Source of the DNA: Gadus chalcogrammus
Lineage: Eukaryota > Chordata > Actinopteri > Gadiformes > Gadidae
Direction: 5' to 3'
Assembly (NCBI RefSeq): GCF_026213295.1
Contig: NC_079415.1
Location: 25,090,610 to 25,154,609, forward strand
Length of the DNA stretch: 64,000 nucleotides
Position numbers and translations under genes: made by a program. The notes under the pieces were generated by a model. It was not told the DNA's origin. It did not search any database and saw only the letters and a program-made list of their open reading frames with translations. Within the stretch, counting starts at the first letter, position 1, and every line of letters begins with the position of its first letter. Shown in pieces: positions 32,641-44,839 of this stretch.

Positions 32641-34600
32641 CCTGAGTTATGAAACCGAATTTTGCTTTATGAATTTAGTACCCGATAACCACCACCGCCG
32701 GTAGTTGCAAATAGTGTTGCTTTTGGCAATGAAAATTATGACTAAGAGTCGTCATCAACAAACCTTTATCGCGTGAGAAAAACGAGACTGGACGCAACGT
32801 GGATGCTGGGCATGTGACAATAGCAGTGATTAAATGCATAGTACAATATAGTTGGCGAATAAAACAAGACTAAAAAGTGTTTTACGAAAATAAGACCGCT
32901 AAAATGTCTCTTCATTTTCGTTGACCTAAACTAGGCGATAAAGACTTATAACGTTATTTTGTTCGACTGGAACTTCAACTGTTCCAGACATAACATCAAT
33001 TTTCAACCATTTACCTTATTTAACAAAACTACGCACTTGTAAACTTCGATAATATCTAAATGGAATTACGATAACACTGGAAAGAGTATGAATGTAACTA
33101 AAAATAAAAACTAAAATGACAGCTTGGCACAAGACTAGACCAACACTAGAAAGGAAACAGGCCACCAAAAACAGCTATGGTTGCAAACGTGTGAAACCTG
33201 TCTTAACCGACGTTAGAGAGCATCGTGTGCGCTTGAAGAAAGAACCTTGAATTCTACCGGATGTAGGACGTAGAGTTCTGTGTTGTACCGCACAGACGTG
33301 TGCAACGAACTCACGACTAGTGCCCGAGTTGTGCCCCAGTTGTGCGTTGACGTGGTCAACGCATTCACCGGGGTTACTGCAGTCAACCATGAGTAATAGA
33401 TAACGTGCCGCCGACGTGGTCATAGTCACGAGTGCCCGAGTTGTTACCGCTGCGCTTTGGTCAACGCACTCACCGGGGTCGCCGCTGCGAACCTTGAGTT
33501 TTATTTTTTCCATGATATGCCACCAACGTGACACCGAACTCAAAGAGTGTTTTCTAGATGATCCACCGACGTGGTCGAACTTGCCGGGGTTGCTGCAGGT
33601 TAACCTTGAGTTATATAGCCGATTTTGCTTTATGAGTTTAGTACCTGATAACCACCACCACCAGTAGTTGCAAATAGTGTTGCTTTTGACACCGAAAATT
33701 ATGACTAAATGTCGTCATCAACAAACCTTTATCGCGTGAGGAAAACAATGCTGGTCATATGACAATACTATAATTAAATGCGTAGTGCAATGTTGTTGGC
33801 GAATACGAACGAGACTGAAAGTGTTTTTACAAAATAAGACTGCTAAAATGTCTTCATTTCCGTTGACCTAAACTAGGCGATAAACTGTAATAACGTTTTG
33901 TCCAAACGGAACTTCAACTGTTTAAGACATAACATCAATTTTCGACCGTTTACCTTATTTAACAAATCTACGCACTTGTATCTTTGATGATACCTAAACG
34001 GAATTTCAATATGTTGCATATTCTTGAAGAAAGTTGTCCAATCCCGGGATGCTTTTAACTGACTTCATTTATTATAAAGTCGGCATGTTTCGGTATGGTA
34101 ACTGAAGCTTAACGGAGGGAATTGTATCTAACGCGTGAGAGAGGAAAATACCGTGATCTACTTCAAGCCCCCGGGCATAGGCCCGGGGTGGCTCTCTGCC
34201 GTCTACCTATTGATCTCTGGCCTCTCGAGTTCGAAACCACCCGCTAGAGAGGACGTCAAGTGGGCGTGGCCTAGTGGGCGTGGCCGGGGTGACGTAAAGG
34301 CTTCGGCTCCTTCTGTAGTGGAGCAGCCTTCAATAAGGTTTTGCTCCCCTTGTGGCTATGTGAGGGAAATGCAGCTTCTTAAAATACTTATCACATATCA
34401 CAAGAAAGAGTATGAACGTGTCTAAACTAATAAAAACAAAAGTGACACCTTGACACAAAGACTAAGACTAGAATGGAAACAGGCCGCCAAAAACAGCTGT
34501 AGTAGCAAACGTGATAAACCTGCCTTAACCGACGTTAGAGCATCGTGTGCGCTTGAAGGAAGAACCATGAATTCGACCGGATGTAGGATTCGTAAGCTGT
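32640..34600 (+). repeat. Tandem duplication of ~1-kb segments
   Basis: 32640-32990 (from GTTAACCTGAGTTATG through TCATCAACAAACCTTTATCG) recurs at 33600-33970. 33160-33260 (ACAGCTATGGTTGCAAACG ... CCGGATGTAGG) recurs at 34480-34590 and in part at 35700-35810. The minisatellite block is duplicated with them. So 32.2-34.6 kb is a diverged tandem repeat of ~1-1.3-kb units. Confidence 0.7.
34017..34391 (-). repeat. Diverged LTR-like sequence
   Basis: On the minus strand it starts TGATAAGTATTTTAAGAAGC and contains CACATAGCCACAAGGGGAGC then AAAACCTTATTGAAGGCTGC, paralleling the 457-bp LTRs but with much divergence. Probably a solo LTR of a related family. Confidence 0.45.
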
Positions 34601-34739
34601 GGAAGACCGCCTTCCCAGCCGTTTGATAGACACGACCGGCAACCCTTGTTCAGCTTTTTAGATGAAAAATGCCTTGCAGAGAAGGTGACATCAGCGAAAG
34701 TTAGGCCCCGTGTAGGGGAAAAAGTCTGAGTAGGAGACA

Positions 34740-34940
34740 TGTACGCATTTGCGCATAAACCCAAGAACGCATAAACCCGAGAACGCATAAACCCGTAGAA
34801 CACATGAACCCGTAGAACACATGAACCCGTAGAACACATGAACCCGTAGAACACATGAACCCGTAGAACACAAGAACCCGTAGAACACAAGAACCCGTAG
34901 AACACAAGAACCCGTAGAACACATGAACCCGTAGAACGCT
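34740..34940 (+). repeat. 17-bp minisatellite (GAACCCGTAGAACACAT)
   Basis: About eleven direct copies of a 17-bp unit with CATG/CAAG variants. A short sister array with the same flanks (AGTCTGAGTA and CTCGAGTAATATG) is at 35150-35200. Frames such as STGSCVLRVHVFYGFMC are periodic artefacts. Confidence 0.85.
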
Positions 34941-34999
34941 GTGAGAAACACTGACTCGAGTAATATGTTAAAATAAGGATGAAAACTCCCAGAAAGAGC

Positions 35000-36000
35000 A
35001 CACTAATCTATTCAAAATATCGAGTGAGTTGGAGTGGCCAACACACATAAATAATTGTAATACACCAAAATTGTTAACTGACATACATGGCTAAACAAGC
35101 AAATGAAAAATTAAATACCCCGTGTAGGGGAAAAAGTCTGAGTAAGAGACGTGTACGCATGAACGCATGAACCCGGGAACGCATGAACCCGTAGAACTGT
35201 GAGAAAACACCGTCTCGAGTAATATGTTAAAATAAGGATGAAATCTCCCAGCTCTGAGAGAGCACACTAATCTTTTTGAGATATCGAGTGCGTTGGAGTG
35301 GCCTACACGCGTAAATAATTGTAATAGGCCTACACCAACATTGTTAACTGTCATACGTAGCTAAACGAGCAAATGAAAAATTAAATACCAACGCGACTGA
35401 AACTATTAACAATAAGACTATAAATAATAATATAAATGATACCATAATGTACCCGTTCTTTGTCTTTGGATCTTTTGAATAAATTGAACGATATGTGAAT
35501 CGCATTGCGAGCAGAGGAACGTGAGTTAGTGAGCAGCAGCTGAACCAATCTAAAAGGCCCTTCGTCAATAAAAACCTTTTAATAATAATCAGTTACCACA
35601 GTGCCTAAAACCCATCAACTTCATTCATATTAAAGTGAAGGGAAAAACCTCAGACACAAGGAGTTAACCGAACAGTGCACGGTATAAAGATAATTATGAA
35701 CCTTTGATTGCGAACGTAGAGTTCTGTGTTGTACCACACCGACGTGTGCAACGAACTCAACGAATTCAACCGGATGTAAAATCCGTATGCTGTGGAAGAC
35801 CACCTTCCAAGCCGTTTTGACGCTGCTTTGTTATCGCAAAACATGGTTATACGTTAACGCCGCCATGCTTTGCCCCACAGAACGCTAGCTGCTACGATAG
35901 CGTAAAGCTCGAACAGTGCAGACGACTCTGACCCGAGGGCGAACATACCAGCTTCGACTGGCCATCCCTCAGCAAACCATTGCCCTTGGAATAAACCCCC
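35000..36000 (+). other. Duplicated spacer
   Basis: 35080-35340 repeats 34690-35060 with a shorter minisatellite. 35690-35810 repeats part of the 33.2 and 34.5-kb segments. No gene seen. Confidence 0.4.
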
Positions 36001-36440
36001 TAACCCAACCGAGGGAGCCGCAACCTGAAGCTGGACTGTAGAGCTGTGAGAGAAAATACGCTGCGGGGGCTAACGCGGGGACTGCAGTAGCCATGGTAGC
36101 AGGGCACGTGCCAGGTCACAGGTGCGTAGCCTGTGAAGGCGGAGCAAGCCGAGCCTGATGGTTGCTGGAAGTAGAAAGGCGCCGTGGCGACCGACGACAG
36201 CGGGTTGGGGGCCTGGACCCGTCCGGGAGTTCCGCATGGCGTTTCGACGGCGTCCATCCTGGCGCCAATGCTTTGCACCAACTCGGCGAGGGTTTGTAGA
36301 ACCAGGCGGATGTCCGTGTTGGGAACTTGTTGGTGGTGTTGTTGAGGATACCGGGGACCGAAAAAACGGCTTTCTGCGCTCGCTTGCCGGGACCAGAAGT
36401 AGTAGGCCGACCAGCACGAATCCGAAGTTATAACCTCTTG
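36000..36440 (-). pseudogene. Possible retroelement gag leader fragment
   Basis: Minus frames across 36000-36420 are Pro/Ser/Arg-rich and include LVQSIGARMDAVE, reminiscent of the start of retrotransposon Gag proteins. It lies just inside the LTR-like piece at 36505-36650, where gag of a minus-strand element is expected. Two frames overlap and neither is complete. Assignment rests on this one motif and location. Confidence 0.3.
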
Positions 36441-36504
36441 GTGTGTATTAACCGACGTAGCAACTAAGCGACGAGATAATCAGAAGCACAGTAAAGCAGC
36501 AATA

Positions 36505-36650
36505 TGCGTCGAACGAAGACCTGAGCAGCAAAGACATATGTTAGACTACTCTTTATAGAGCAGGTGTAGGCAGGTGATTGGTAGCTGGTGATTGGCGGCC
36601 AGCCGCGCGTGATTTGAGTCCTCCTGGTAGAACTACCAGCAAGCTTACAT
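36505..36650 (-). repeat. Partial LTR-like copy (U3 side)
   Basis: Identical or nearly so to 31135-31280, including TATAAAGAG and the end TGTAAGCTTGC on the minus strand. It forms a 5.4-kb direct-repeat pair with that unit. Confidence 0.6.
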
Positions 36651-36659
36651 ATCACTGTG

Positions 36660-38030
36660 TAACTGCCGTACAGGGATCTGGTTGATGCAAGACCTCTGGG
36701 TTGGTGCCCTTTTGTAGGACTTCTTTTCGGTTCTGGAATCCGGCTTTCCTAATTGTCGAATACAAGATAATGCATGCATATTGTGGTACGATATTATATA
36801 TATTGCAATCGCTCCAATGGAGGCAATAGTTGACCTTTGAACATTTCACGCAGTGTTTATTCGTATGTAGTAGCTGATTATAGCAGAATTTAACCCATGT
36901 AGATTTAATATTCGCAAAAAACGTATTGTAATTGTGTCTACCGCAGTTGAGCTAACTCCCTCCTTGGGCACCGTTTAAAACCATGTGCACCATTTATTAA
37001 TTCAACATATTATTCTAGCAGTTGAACCCTGTGTCTATTTGAACCAGCCTGGTTCTCTACCTGTCTTGCTACACAAAACGCATGTTGAATAGACAGAAGG
37101 GCTCAGCAACCTGAAAATAATTAATTACTGTCAGTGTTTGGCATTCGTTCTTATACTGCCATTTCCTGGAGAGAGAGAGAGAATTAAGATCAATGCAGAG
37201 AAGTAAAAAGATGAGTGTTTGGCAACTATAATGCTTGTGTTGCCACCTCCTAAAGAGCAAAGAGAATTAAGATTTTAATGCACATAAGTGAAATGATGAT
37301 CGTGGGCAACTGATTGTTGTGTTGCCACTCGCTGATTAGAAAAGAGAATATTTGTAGTAATGTTAACTATTAAAATGATGGATGTCGGGCATCCATTACT
37401 GCTCGGGTTGCAAAGGCCTGACGAGAAAAGAGAACAAATTTAGTACAAATACAAGACATTTATAGATCGTTTAAACTATTAATGTTGGTGAATTAAAAAA
37501 CATTGATTACAACTTACACAAATATTTGCGTGCTTTGCCGATATCAACTAGGGACTGGCTTCTTGTATTTCAGCACCCAGACACACAGACCCTCAAATAT
37601 ACAAACACATATACCAAATTCACATCTGGTTCCAACATATTACCAGGTGTTAGGGGTGGGAGGGGGCAAGGGGGAGAAAGAACAATGAGATAAGACTTCA
37701 ATTTAACTGACAATAGGAAGGGGTTTAGTCTCCTCCTTTAAGCAATATAAATAAGGTAGTGTGTAGTAGAGAGCGTTTGAAGGTACAGCCTAGGTGTGTT
37801 CCTCTTTATGTTGCAGGGCTGTGTGATCCTATTGTTGCAAGGCAAATTTGGTCTCGTCTGGTGGGGCAGACAATTAAGGGGATTCTTGAGCTGGATGAGG
37901 GGAAAACAGTAGATCGGTTACTTGGAAAGCTGGTGGTCGTCTAGTTGGGACTTATAATAGTTATATTTTTGTGGTACATTTGGAGATGTTGAGATGTAAT
38001 TGGGAAATATCTCGTGTTAACGAGTGGGGG
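36660..38030. other. Spacer, no gene seen
   Basis: Contains a short (GA)n at 37170 and three diverged ~80-bp repeats with AAAGAGAATTAAG/TTGCCAC around 37140-37440. A 61-codon open frame at 37759 lacks recognisable motifs. Confidence 0.35.
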
Positions 38031-38258
38031 GCACTACCAAGAACTACAAATATGGCTGCGGTGCAAACTACATGCTTATCAGCCGACTACAGAAACTTCT
38101 TTGTGTTCTATCTGTCCGGCTGAAAATTGTGGTACCTTATAACATAAGGCTACCACTTAACCGCAATTTGTGTTCTCAATACACTATGGCTCTGCGCTGT
38201 GTGTACATTTATATGTACACAAGTTATCGTTGTTAAAAATAGCGACAGAGAGAGAGAT
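38030..38258 (+). repeat. Direct repeat, copy 1 (partner 40933-41215)
   Basis: CACTACCAAGAACTACAAATATGGCTGCGG ... TTGTTAAAAATAGCGACAGAGAGA is repeated at 40933-41215 with about 93% identity. The hAT at 38280 inserted just after copy 1. Together with the G-rich tracts this is a ~1-kb-scale tandem repeat now stretched by the insertion. Confidence 0.75.
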
Positions 38259-38279
38259 GTGTCGTGGGAGAGGCTGGGG

Positions 38280-40175
38280 CAGGCCCGGTTCTACGGGGGT
38301 GCATAAGCATGCATTGCACCCCCAAAAAAATGTTTTGCACCCTCAATTGAAAAAAAAAGAAAGAAAAAAAAAAAGATTTTTTTTTTATAAATATGATAAA
38401 AAAAGAATAAATACTTGCTCACAAAACAAATTGTAATGAAACCTGTGACAATTTCCATTAAATACCGTTGAGATATCAGCATCCAACATCACTCTGACTG
38501 TTCACCAAACTGACAAAATCACTCCGCATTTATGTATGGTGTTTTGTTTATATGTTGCTTGGCAACAGTCCGCTCAGTGGGGATCTATTTTTGTTGCCGG
38601 AAGCAATTTCATTCGTTTATATGATTAAATAAACAAACAAATCAAAATCTATTGTCAATTATTATTATTAACAGTACATTTTACTAGTATAACTGTTGTA
38701 TAAAGCAATATCACACTCGAGGTCGCAATGTTGTCGCTCTATATCAGCGCTGCTGTGATTGGCCGCCGGCCGGCATCGTGTGCAAAATGCACGCACCCAT
38801 GGTATATCTATGGTGCGCACGGTAGTGACGTTGAACTTCAGTGGCGAAGTCACGCCCCTTCCGGTAGAGCTCATGGGACCTATGAGATCGAAAAATATGA
38901 ATGGGTGTCAATGGAGAGAAAATAATTATTTTCTGGTCCCAGTCTTTATATGCCCTGGATTACACATATGTTGTTTGTGGATTTAAATGATCATTTTTCA
39001 TGCAAAGAAATCAAAAAAATTTCATGAAGAAGTTTGATAATTTTAGGTTTTATGTGAGGCCGCTTTGTGAACTACAGCTCTTCGCTGCTCTCGACGCATA
39101 TGATATACGTCACCACACCCGCACTTGGAACTCGGCACAGAGATGGCGATCTCTCTGCTCCACTTCACCACTTTTTTTCAAGGCGAGGATAAAAGCATAG
39201 AAAGAGGTGAAAACCACTATAAGTCGGGGCATGTGGAGAGCTTTAGTTATGTGCCATCTCCTATGTGTCATCTCTGTGCCGAGTTCCAAGTGCGGGTGTG
39301 GTGATGTATATCATATGCGTAGAGAGCAGCGAAGAGCTGTAGTTCACAAAGCGGCCTCACATAAAACCAAACATTTTCAAACTTCTTCTCGAATTTTTTT
39401 AGTTTTCTTTGCATGAAAAATGATCATTTAAATCCACAAACAACATATGTGTAATCCAGGGCATATAAAGACTGGGACCAGAAAATAATTATTTTCTCTC
39501 CATTGACACCCATTCATATTTTTCGATCTCATAGGTCCCATGAGCTCTACCGGAAGGGGCGTGACTTCGCCACTCTATATCCGTTGGATATCCAATACAT
39601 GTATTAAATGTATTATGTTCATAGGAACCCATATTTCTTTTTATTGCATTTATTTACAATCGTGTTAACTTTAAGAGTATTATACTGATTACTTTTTGTT
39701 CAAAGTTCAAAGTCTGAAAGTGTTCTTTCCTTGTTCAGCTAAAATCTGTTTTATTTATAAGTGGCAATGTACAATTATTTGTTGTGTCAAATATCCTGCC
39801 ACAATTTATAAACAAATAATCGTTATTTTTGAATTGCAGTCACATGTTTTTTTTTTTGTGTAGAATTCTGTTCATTTTTACACCTCAAAAATCTCATATT
39901 CAAAGCTATCTAAGATATCAATAAGCTAATGTTGCAGCTGAAATGTTCTCCACATCACAAGACATGATATGATACCATCTTTTAAGCACAGTAATTGTTT
40001 GTTGTCCCAACATGTCAGTAGAACTACGCAGAAGTGCTTGTCTATGGTAGGAAAAGCCTGTGTGTAAAAAAGCGAATTCTGAACTGAAGCTGGGTAGCTG
40101 GTTTTAGTATAGTACTGGTGCACCCCCTGTAATCTCAGATGCACCCCAAGGCATTCTGTTCTGGAACCGGGCCTG
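38280..40175. mobile_element. Non-autonomous hAT element with 8-bp duplication
   Basis: It starts CAGGCCCGGTTCTACGG and ends CTGGAACCGGGCCTG. GGCTGGGG is present on both sides (38272-38279 and 40176-40183), a perfect 8-bp hAT-type duplication. Subterminal GTGCATxxxxGCACCCC words occur at both ends. No transposase is encoded. It contains the fold-back at 38840-39574. Confidence 0.85.
38840..39574. mobile_element. 735-bp fold-back element
   Basis: Arms of about 330 bp (AGTGGCGAAGTCACGCCCC inward, and the inverse ending GACTTCGCCACT) match at ~93%, with a ~70-bp centre. No target duplication is apparent. The ends resemble CAGTGGCG termini of some hAT elements, but the right end lacks the final G. 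Confidence 0.75.
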
Positions 40176-40179
40176 GGCT

Positions 40180-41340
40180 GGGGGGTGGTCTTTATGATGA
40201 GGGTAGAGGGAGGTAGATTGGTGGTGGGGGATGGGGTTCATTAAGACAGTGGAGGAGGAGACGCGGAGAAAGACGGGGTTGGAGTGAGAGAGAGATGGAA
40301 GGCCAGTGAGGGGACAGGGTGTTAGACTGGGCCTGGAGGGGGGGTGGTGGGGACTTTTACGAGGGTTAGGAGGGACTCGTAGATTAATAATTCATCGTTT
40401 TTAATAACAAAATATAAACAGACTTGAATGTAAAAGTAATCATGCAGTCTTGGATGTTATTAGCGGATCATCAGATAGGTGGTATTTACTCTGACCGTCC
40501 GCAATGGAGCTATTGCTTAGGAACACAGACCGTGCCGGCCTCTGGTAAGTTCAGAAGAATGGGAGAAGTTAAAGATAATAATGATTGGAACTCTCGTTAA
40601 TGTTGTTTTGTGGCTCGATCTTCACAGAGACCAATAGTGGAGGACCTTACCTCGCATCCATAACCATGAACAATCGTTAACGACAAGTACTCAAAACGAC
40701 GCCAGTGGGGCATTTAAGACAAAGCTATTCTGTGGGGAAGGGGGGGGGGGGGGGGTCTTTATGAGGGGGGGTGGGAGACAGGGAAAAAAGGGTGGGGAGG
40801 GAATTTACGAGAGGGGGTGGGAGACAGGGAAAAAAGGGTGGGGAGGGAATTTACGAGAGGGGTTTTAGGAGGGAGGAAGAGACGAGGAGATCTACGAAGG
40901 AGGATCGAAGGGAGGGTACAGGGGGGGGGTTGGATTCACTACCAAGAACTACAAATATGGCTGCGGCGCAAACTACATGCGTATCAGCTGACTACAGAAA
41001 CTTCTCAGAGTTCTATCTGTCCGGCTGAAAACTGTGGTACCTTATGGCATAAGGCTACCACTTAACCGCAATTTGTGTTCTTAATACACTCTGTTTCTGC
41101 GCTTTGTGTACATTTATATGTACACAGATAGCCCAATGAGATCCTTGTATGATAAGGGGAACTACAAATAGAAGTCATTGTTGTTAAAAATAGCGACAGA
41201 GAGATAGAGAGAGGTGATGTGGGAAGGGTGGGGGTTCATTCTATTCTCTGGGGAAGGGGGGGGGGTCTTTATGAGGGGGGGTGGGAGACAGGGACTAAAG
41301 GATGGGGAAGTAATTTAAGGGGTGAGGGAGGGCCTACCTT
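40180..41340 (+). repeat. G-rich tandem repeats with copy 2 of the direct repeat
   Basis: Units such as GGGGTCTTTATGAGGG and GTGGGAGACAGGGAAAAAAG recur at 40183, 40345, 40745-40870 and 41250-41310, with copy 2 (40933-41215) in between. Gly/Arg-rich frames on the plus strand are artefacts. Confidence 0.7.
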
Positions 41341-41897
41341 TAGACAGGCAAGCAGACAGAGAGAAAGAGCGAGGAATTGGGAGTTACAAGATTGTACAAC
41401 ATTAATTACTTTTCAATATTCCATATTGAAACTGTGGAACAACCTTCCTGGTTGCCCAAAAGCAATACGTCTGTACAAACAAAGTGGATTCACGGATTTA
41501 TCACATGTATACATAAATATTGTTCTCCCATAGATGTTGAATTCTATTAGCAACAAAATTATAGCCAAAATATTATGCGTCAGAAACTATTGCTTCACTG
41601 ATGGTTTTCAACTTATTGCTATTCATTTATTGATTCGTAGAGGATGAGGATGAGGGCACTTAATGAGTGTGCGGAAACTGTAGTTATGAACTAGATATTG
41701 ATATTTAAATCAAAATCAAACTAAATACCTCAAATATTGGAATGAAATATACAATCCAATACTTCCAGCTATTGACTAGTGAAATGTGACAATTATAATT
41801 GCACCATTGGCTGAATAAGTAGCTGCCGAAACACTGTTATCATTTGAAACAGATGGATCTTTAAGGGAATATATTTATGGAGAGAGAACATATTTCT

Positions 41898-41900
<3 letters not shown>
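41340..41900. other. Spacer, no gene seen
   Basis: Includes a segment with TGGAACAACCTTCCTG (41437), like a C-terminal LINE reverse-transcriptase word (WNNLP), but only a few codons. The rest is AT-rich. Confidence 0.35.

Positions 41901-41933
<33 letters not shown>
41901..41933 (+). repeat. (GACA)n microsatellite
   Basis: Eight GACA units in a row. Confidence 0.95.
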
Positions 41934-41934
<1 letters not shown>

Positions 41935-42034
41935 GCACACCGGGGGTCCCTTTGTGCAGGCTACTATTGCCTTATCAAAACACCCAGGTCAAAAATGACA
42001 CTTGCTGCCTTCAATAAGTGTGTGCTTGGAGAGA

Positions 42035-42051
42035 GAGAGAGAACATATCTC

Positions 42052-42096
<45 letters not shown>

Positions 42097-43530
42097 GGAG
42101 GGAGAGATCTGCTTTTGTCCCAGGTCAGAGATCATGCAGTCTTAACAAAAGACTTACCATTGCAGACCCTACCTATTTGCAGAAGAGAGAGAGAGAGTGA
42201 GTGAGTGAGTATCAAAGTGAGTGAGTGAGTGAGTGAGTGAGTGAGTGAGTGAGTGAGTGAGTGAGTGAGTGAGTGAGTGAGTGAGTGAGTGAGTGAGTGA
42301 GTGAGTGAGTGAGTGTGAGAGAGAGAGAGAGAGAGAGAAAGAGGAAGAGGGAGCTAGGAAGAGGGGGAGAGAGAGCGAGAGAGATCTGCTATTGCCCAGG
42401 TCAGAGGTCATGCAGTCTTAACAAAAGACTGACCATTCAGACCCTACTGACTTGCAGGAGAGAGAGAGAGAGATGAGAGAGATGAGAGAGTGAGTGAGTG
42501 AGTGAGTGAGTGAGTGAGTGAGTGAGAGAGAAAGAGGGGGGGAGAGGGAGAGAGGGGGAGAGAGAGAGGGGGAGGGGGAGAGAGAGAGAGAGAGAGGGAG
42601 GGGGAGAGGGGGAGGGAGAGAGAGATCTGCTTTTGCTTAGGTCAGAGGTTATGCAGTCTTAACAAAAGACTGACCATTCATCCCCTACTGACTTGCAGGA
42701 GAGAGAGAGAGAGATGAGAGAGTGAGTGAGTGAGTGAGTGAGTGAGTGAGTGAGTGAGTGAGTGAGTGAGTGAGTGAGTGAGTGAGTGAGTGAGTGAGTG
42801 AGAGAGGGGGGGAGAGGGAGAGGGAGAGAGAGAGAGAGAGAGGGGGATATAGAGAGAGAGGGGGAGAGAGAGAGAGAGGGAGGGGGAGAGGGGGAGGGAG
42901 AGAGAGAGAGAGAGAGATCTGCTTTTGCCTAGGTCAGAGGTTATGCAATCTTAACAAAAGACTGACCATTCATCTCCTACTGACTTGCAGGAGAGAGAGA
43001 GAGAGAGATGAGAGAGATGAGAGTGAGTGAGTGAGTGAGTGAGTGAGTGAGTGAGTGAGTGAGTGAGTGAGTGAGTGAGTGAGAGAGGGGGGGAGAGGGA
43101 GAGGGAGAGAGAGAGAGAGAGAGGGGGATATAGAGAGAGAGGGGGAGAGAGAGAGAGAGGGAGGGGGAGAGGGGGAGGGAGAGAGAGAGAGAGAGAGATC
43201 TGCTTTTGCCTAGGTCAGAGGTTATGCAATCTTAACAAAAGACTGACCATTCATCTCCTACTGACTTGCAGGAGAGAGAGAGAGAGAGATGAGAGAGATG
43301 AGAGTGAGTGAGTGAGTGAGTGAGTGAGTGAGTGAGTGAGTGAGTGAGTGAGTGAGTGAGTGAGTGAGTGAGTGAGTGAGTCAGTGAGTGAGTGAGTGAG
43401 TGACTGAGAGAGAGAGAGAGAGAGAGAGAGGGGGAGAGAGGGAGAGAGAGAGAGAGGGGAGGGAGAGAGAGAGAGAGAGAGAGGGGGAGGGAGAGAGAGA
43501 GAGAGAGGGGGATATAGAGAGAGAGCGAGA
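42035..43530 (+). repeat. GA/GAGT satellite with conserved ~80-bp island
   Basis: Five copies of an island, AGATCTGCTTTTGCCTAGG to CTACTGACTTGCAG, begin near 42105, 42384, 42625, 42917 and 43198. Between islands lie (GA)n, (GAGT)n and GGGGAGA tracts of varying length. The last two full units (about 281 bp) are essentially identical. Islands 1 and 2 are the most diverged. Ser/His- and Glu/Arg-rich reading frames on both strands are artefacts. The Kolobok target TTAA lies just after the array. Confidence 0.9.
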
Positions 43531-43756
43531 TAGGATGTAACACTTAAAGCCTATGGTGCAGGTTAACCGGAAGTTTCGATTAATGGGTACATAAAGCACT
43601 CAAAATATGTACCGCATTCATGAAATGTCTCCAAAATTGCGTTTAAGTCCAGTTTTTGTTGTTTTTTGTGGTAACGGGTGTTTTCTAACGTCGTTCGGTG
43701 GTGACGTCACGGTAGGGAGTCGTGGTGGAAGGTAGCCTCAGCCTAGTACTAGAACT

Positions 43757-44839
43757 ATGGCGTCTAACTGGGATGAGGAAGAGGTGGCAAGAACCACAAA
43801 TTACATTTATGATGGCCCACAGCCGTATAATTTCGAGCCTGTTAGACGTGAGGGGGCGAATGAGGAATTGCCGAGGATTGATGGCCGTCAAAGCCAATTA
43901 AATTCATGGTCAGAGGAGAATGGGTGGAGAGTTGGTGAGGTGTCCTGGTGAGTTGCTATCATTTAGCAATGCAGCAACGAGCGCTTGAGCTATCCCCCCT
44001 CCCCGGATAAACACTACGATTAGTTATCCCACGTTTTGATGGTTGCCTAATAGCTCCAGTACCTACCGGTACATATTTTGCCTAGTCTTTATTTCTAAGC
44101 TTTTACATATTCCTCCGGTGAAAGTGTTGTTGCAAACGTACCCGGTAGCCGCCGGTCACGTAGGCTGGTCATGAATTCAGCGGTGATTATTTTCGATTCT
44201 ACTCCTCGTGATTGATTGTCATTGACACCATCAGGGTACCGCTTACAGAGAGAGGGAGAGTAGTAAGCGTGTCTGTGTCGCTGTGTTTGGCAGGTGTTTG
44301 TGTGGGCGGTGCCGTCCTATGGAATCGGTGGTGGAGAGCTTGTGCTGTCGGGAAGTGAGTGCGTTTTGGTCGCTGGTCGACAAGCTCAGCCCAAGACCAG
44401 CAGATGTGACATGCCTCACTCAGCATCCAGGATTTGATGCATGCTGCCTGAATCCGTTTGTGCTTAAGATAGCGTACACACATTTCAAGCAGGATCATGG
44501 TCCCCTTCAAGCCAGCACGCACGAGTATGTTAATTGTTTGTTACTTTAGCATTCTTTTTATAGAGTCCTATGAACCAACTTAAACAGTTATAGGCGACTA
44601 GAGATGTTTTGCATAGACAATAAACATGCATGCAATTTTTTTATTTTCCAACCTATTTCCCTAGGCAATACCGGTACACTGCATACAGGCAGGCTATACG
44701 ATGGGCTTATGGAGTTCTTGGCCTGCATATAAGGAAGCCTCTCCCCTCCTGTCTGGTTTCAGCAATCAGGCAACAATTTCAGAGTACTGGTGACCAGACC
44801 TATCATGGCTTTCAATGGCCTCGTTTGGATGAAGAATAA
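43757..44839 (+). CDS. P2X7 ballast (intracellular zinc-binding) domain-like protein
   Basis: Three exons, 43757-43947, 44294-44524 and 44665-44839, with GTGAGT and GTATGT donors and CAG/TAG acceptors, join in frame to 198 residues. The order of signatures follows the cytoplasmic C-terminal domain of P2X7 receptors (Pfam P2X7 intracellular domain): an N-terminal YNFEPV motif, then W-CLCGRC at the exon 1-2 join, ESLCCREV, TCLTQHPGFDACCLN, and in exon 3 YRYTAYRQAIRWAYG, LPSCLVSAIRQQF and YHGFQWP near the end. At least seven Cys sit at places that bind zinc in that domain. There is no channel or membrane segment, so it is a stand-alone soluble protein. It lies inside a transposon, convergent with its transposase. 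Function unknown; DNA or nucleotide binding is a guess from the P2X7 domain. Confidence 0.75.

Noticed and set aside
34740..35200. Possible CRISPR-like array
   Set aside because: The 17-bp units are contiguous direct repeats with no spacers, in a eukaryotic genome; it is a minisatellite.
36000..36440. Complete gag gene
   Set aside because: Only one short motif is suggestive and the frames are incomplete, so it is kept as a low-confidence fragment.
42018..43599. Arg/Glu- and Ser/His-rich proteins
   Set aside because: They are produced by (GA)n and (GAGT)n repeats on either strand.
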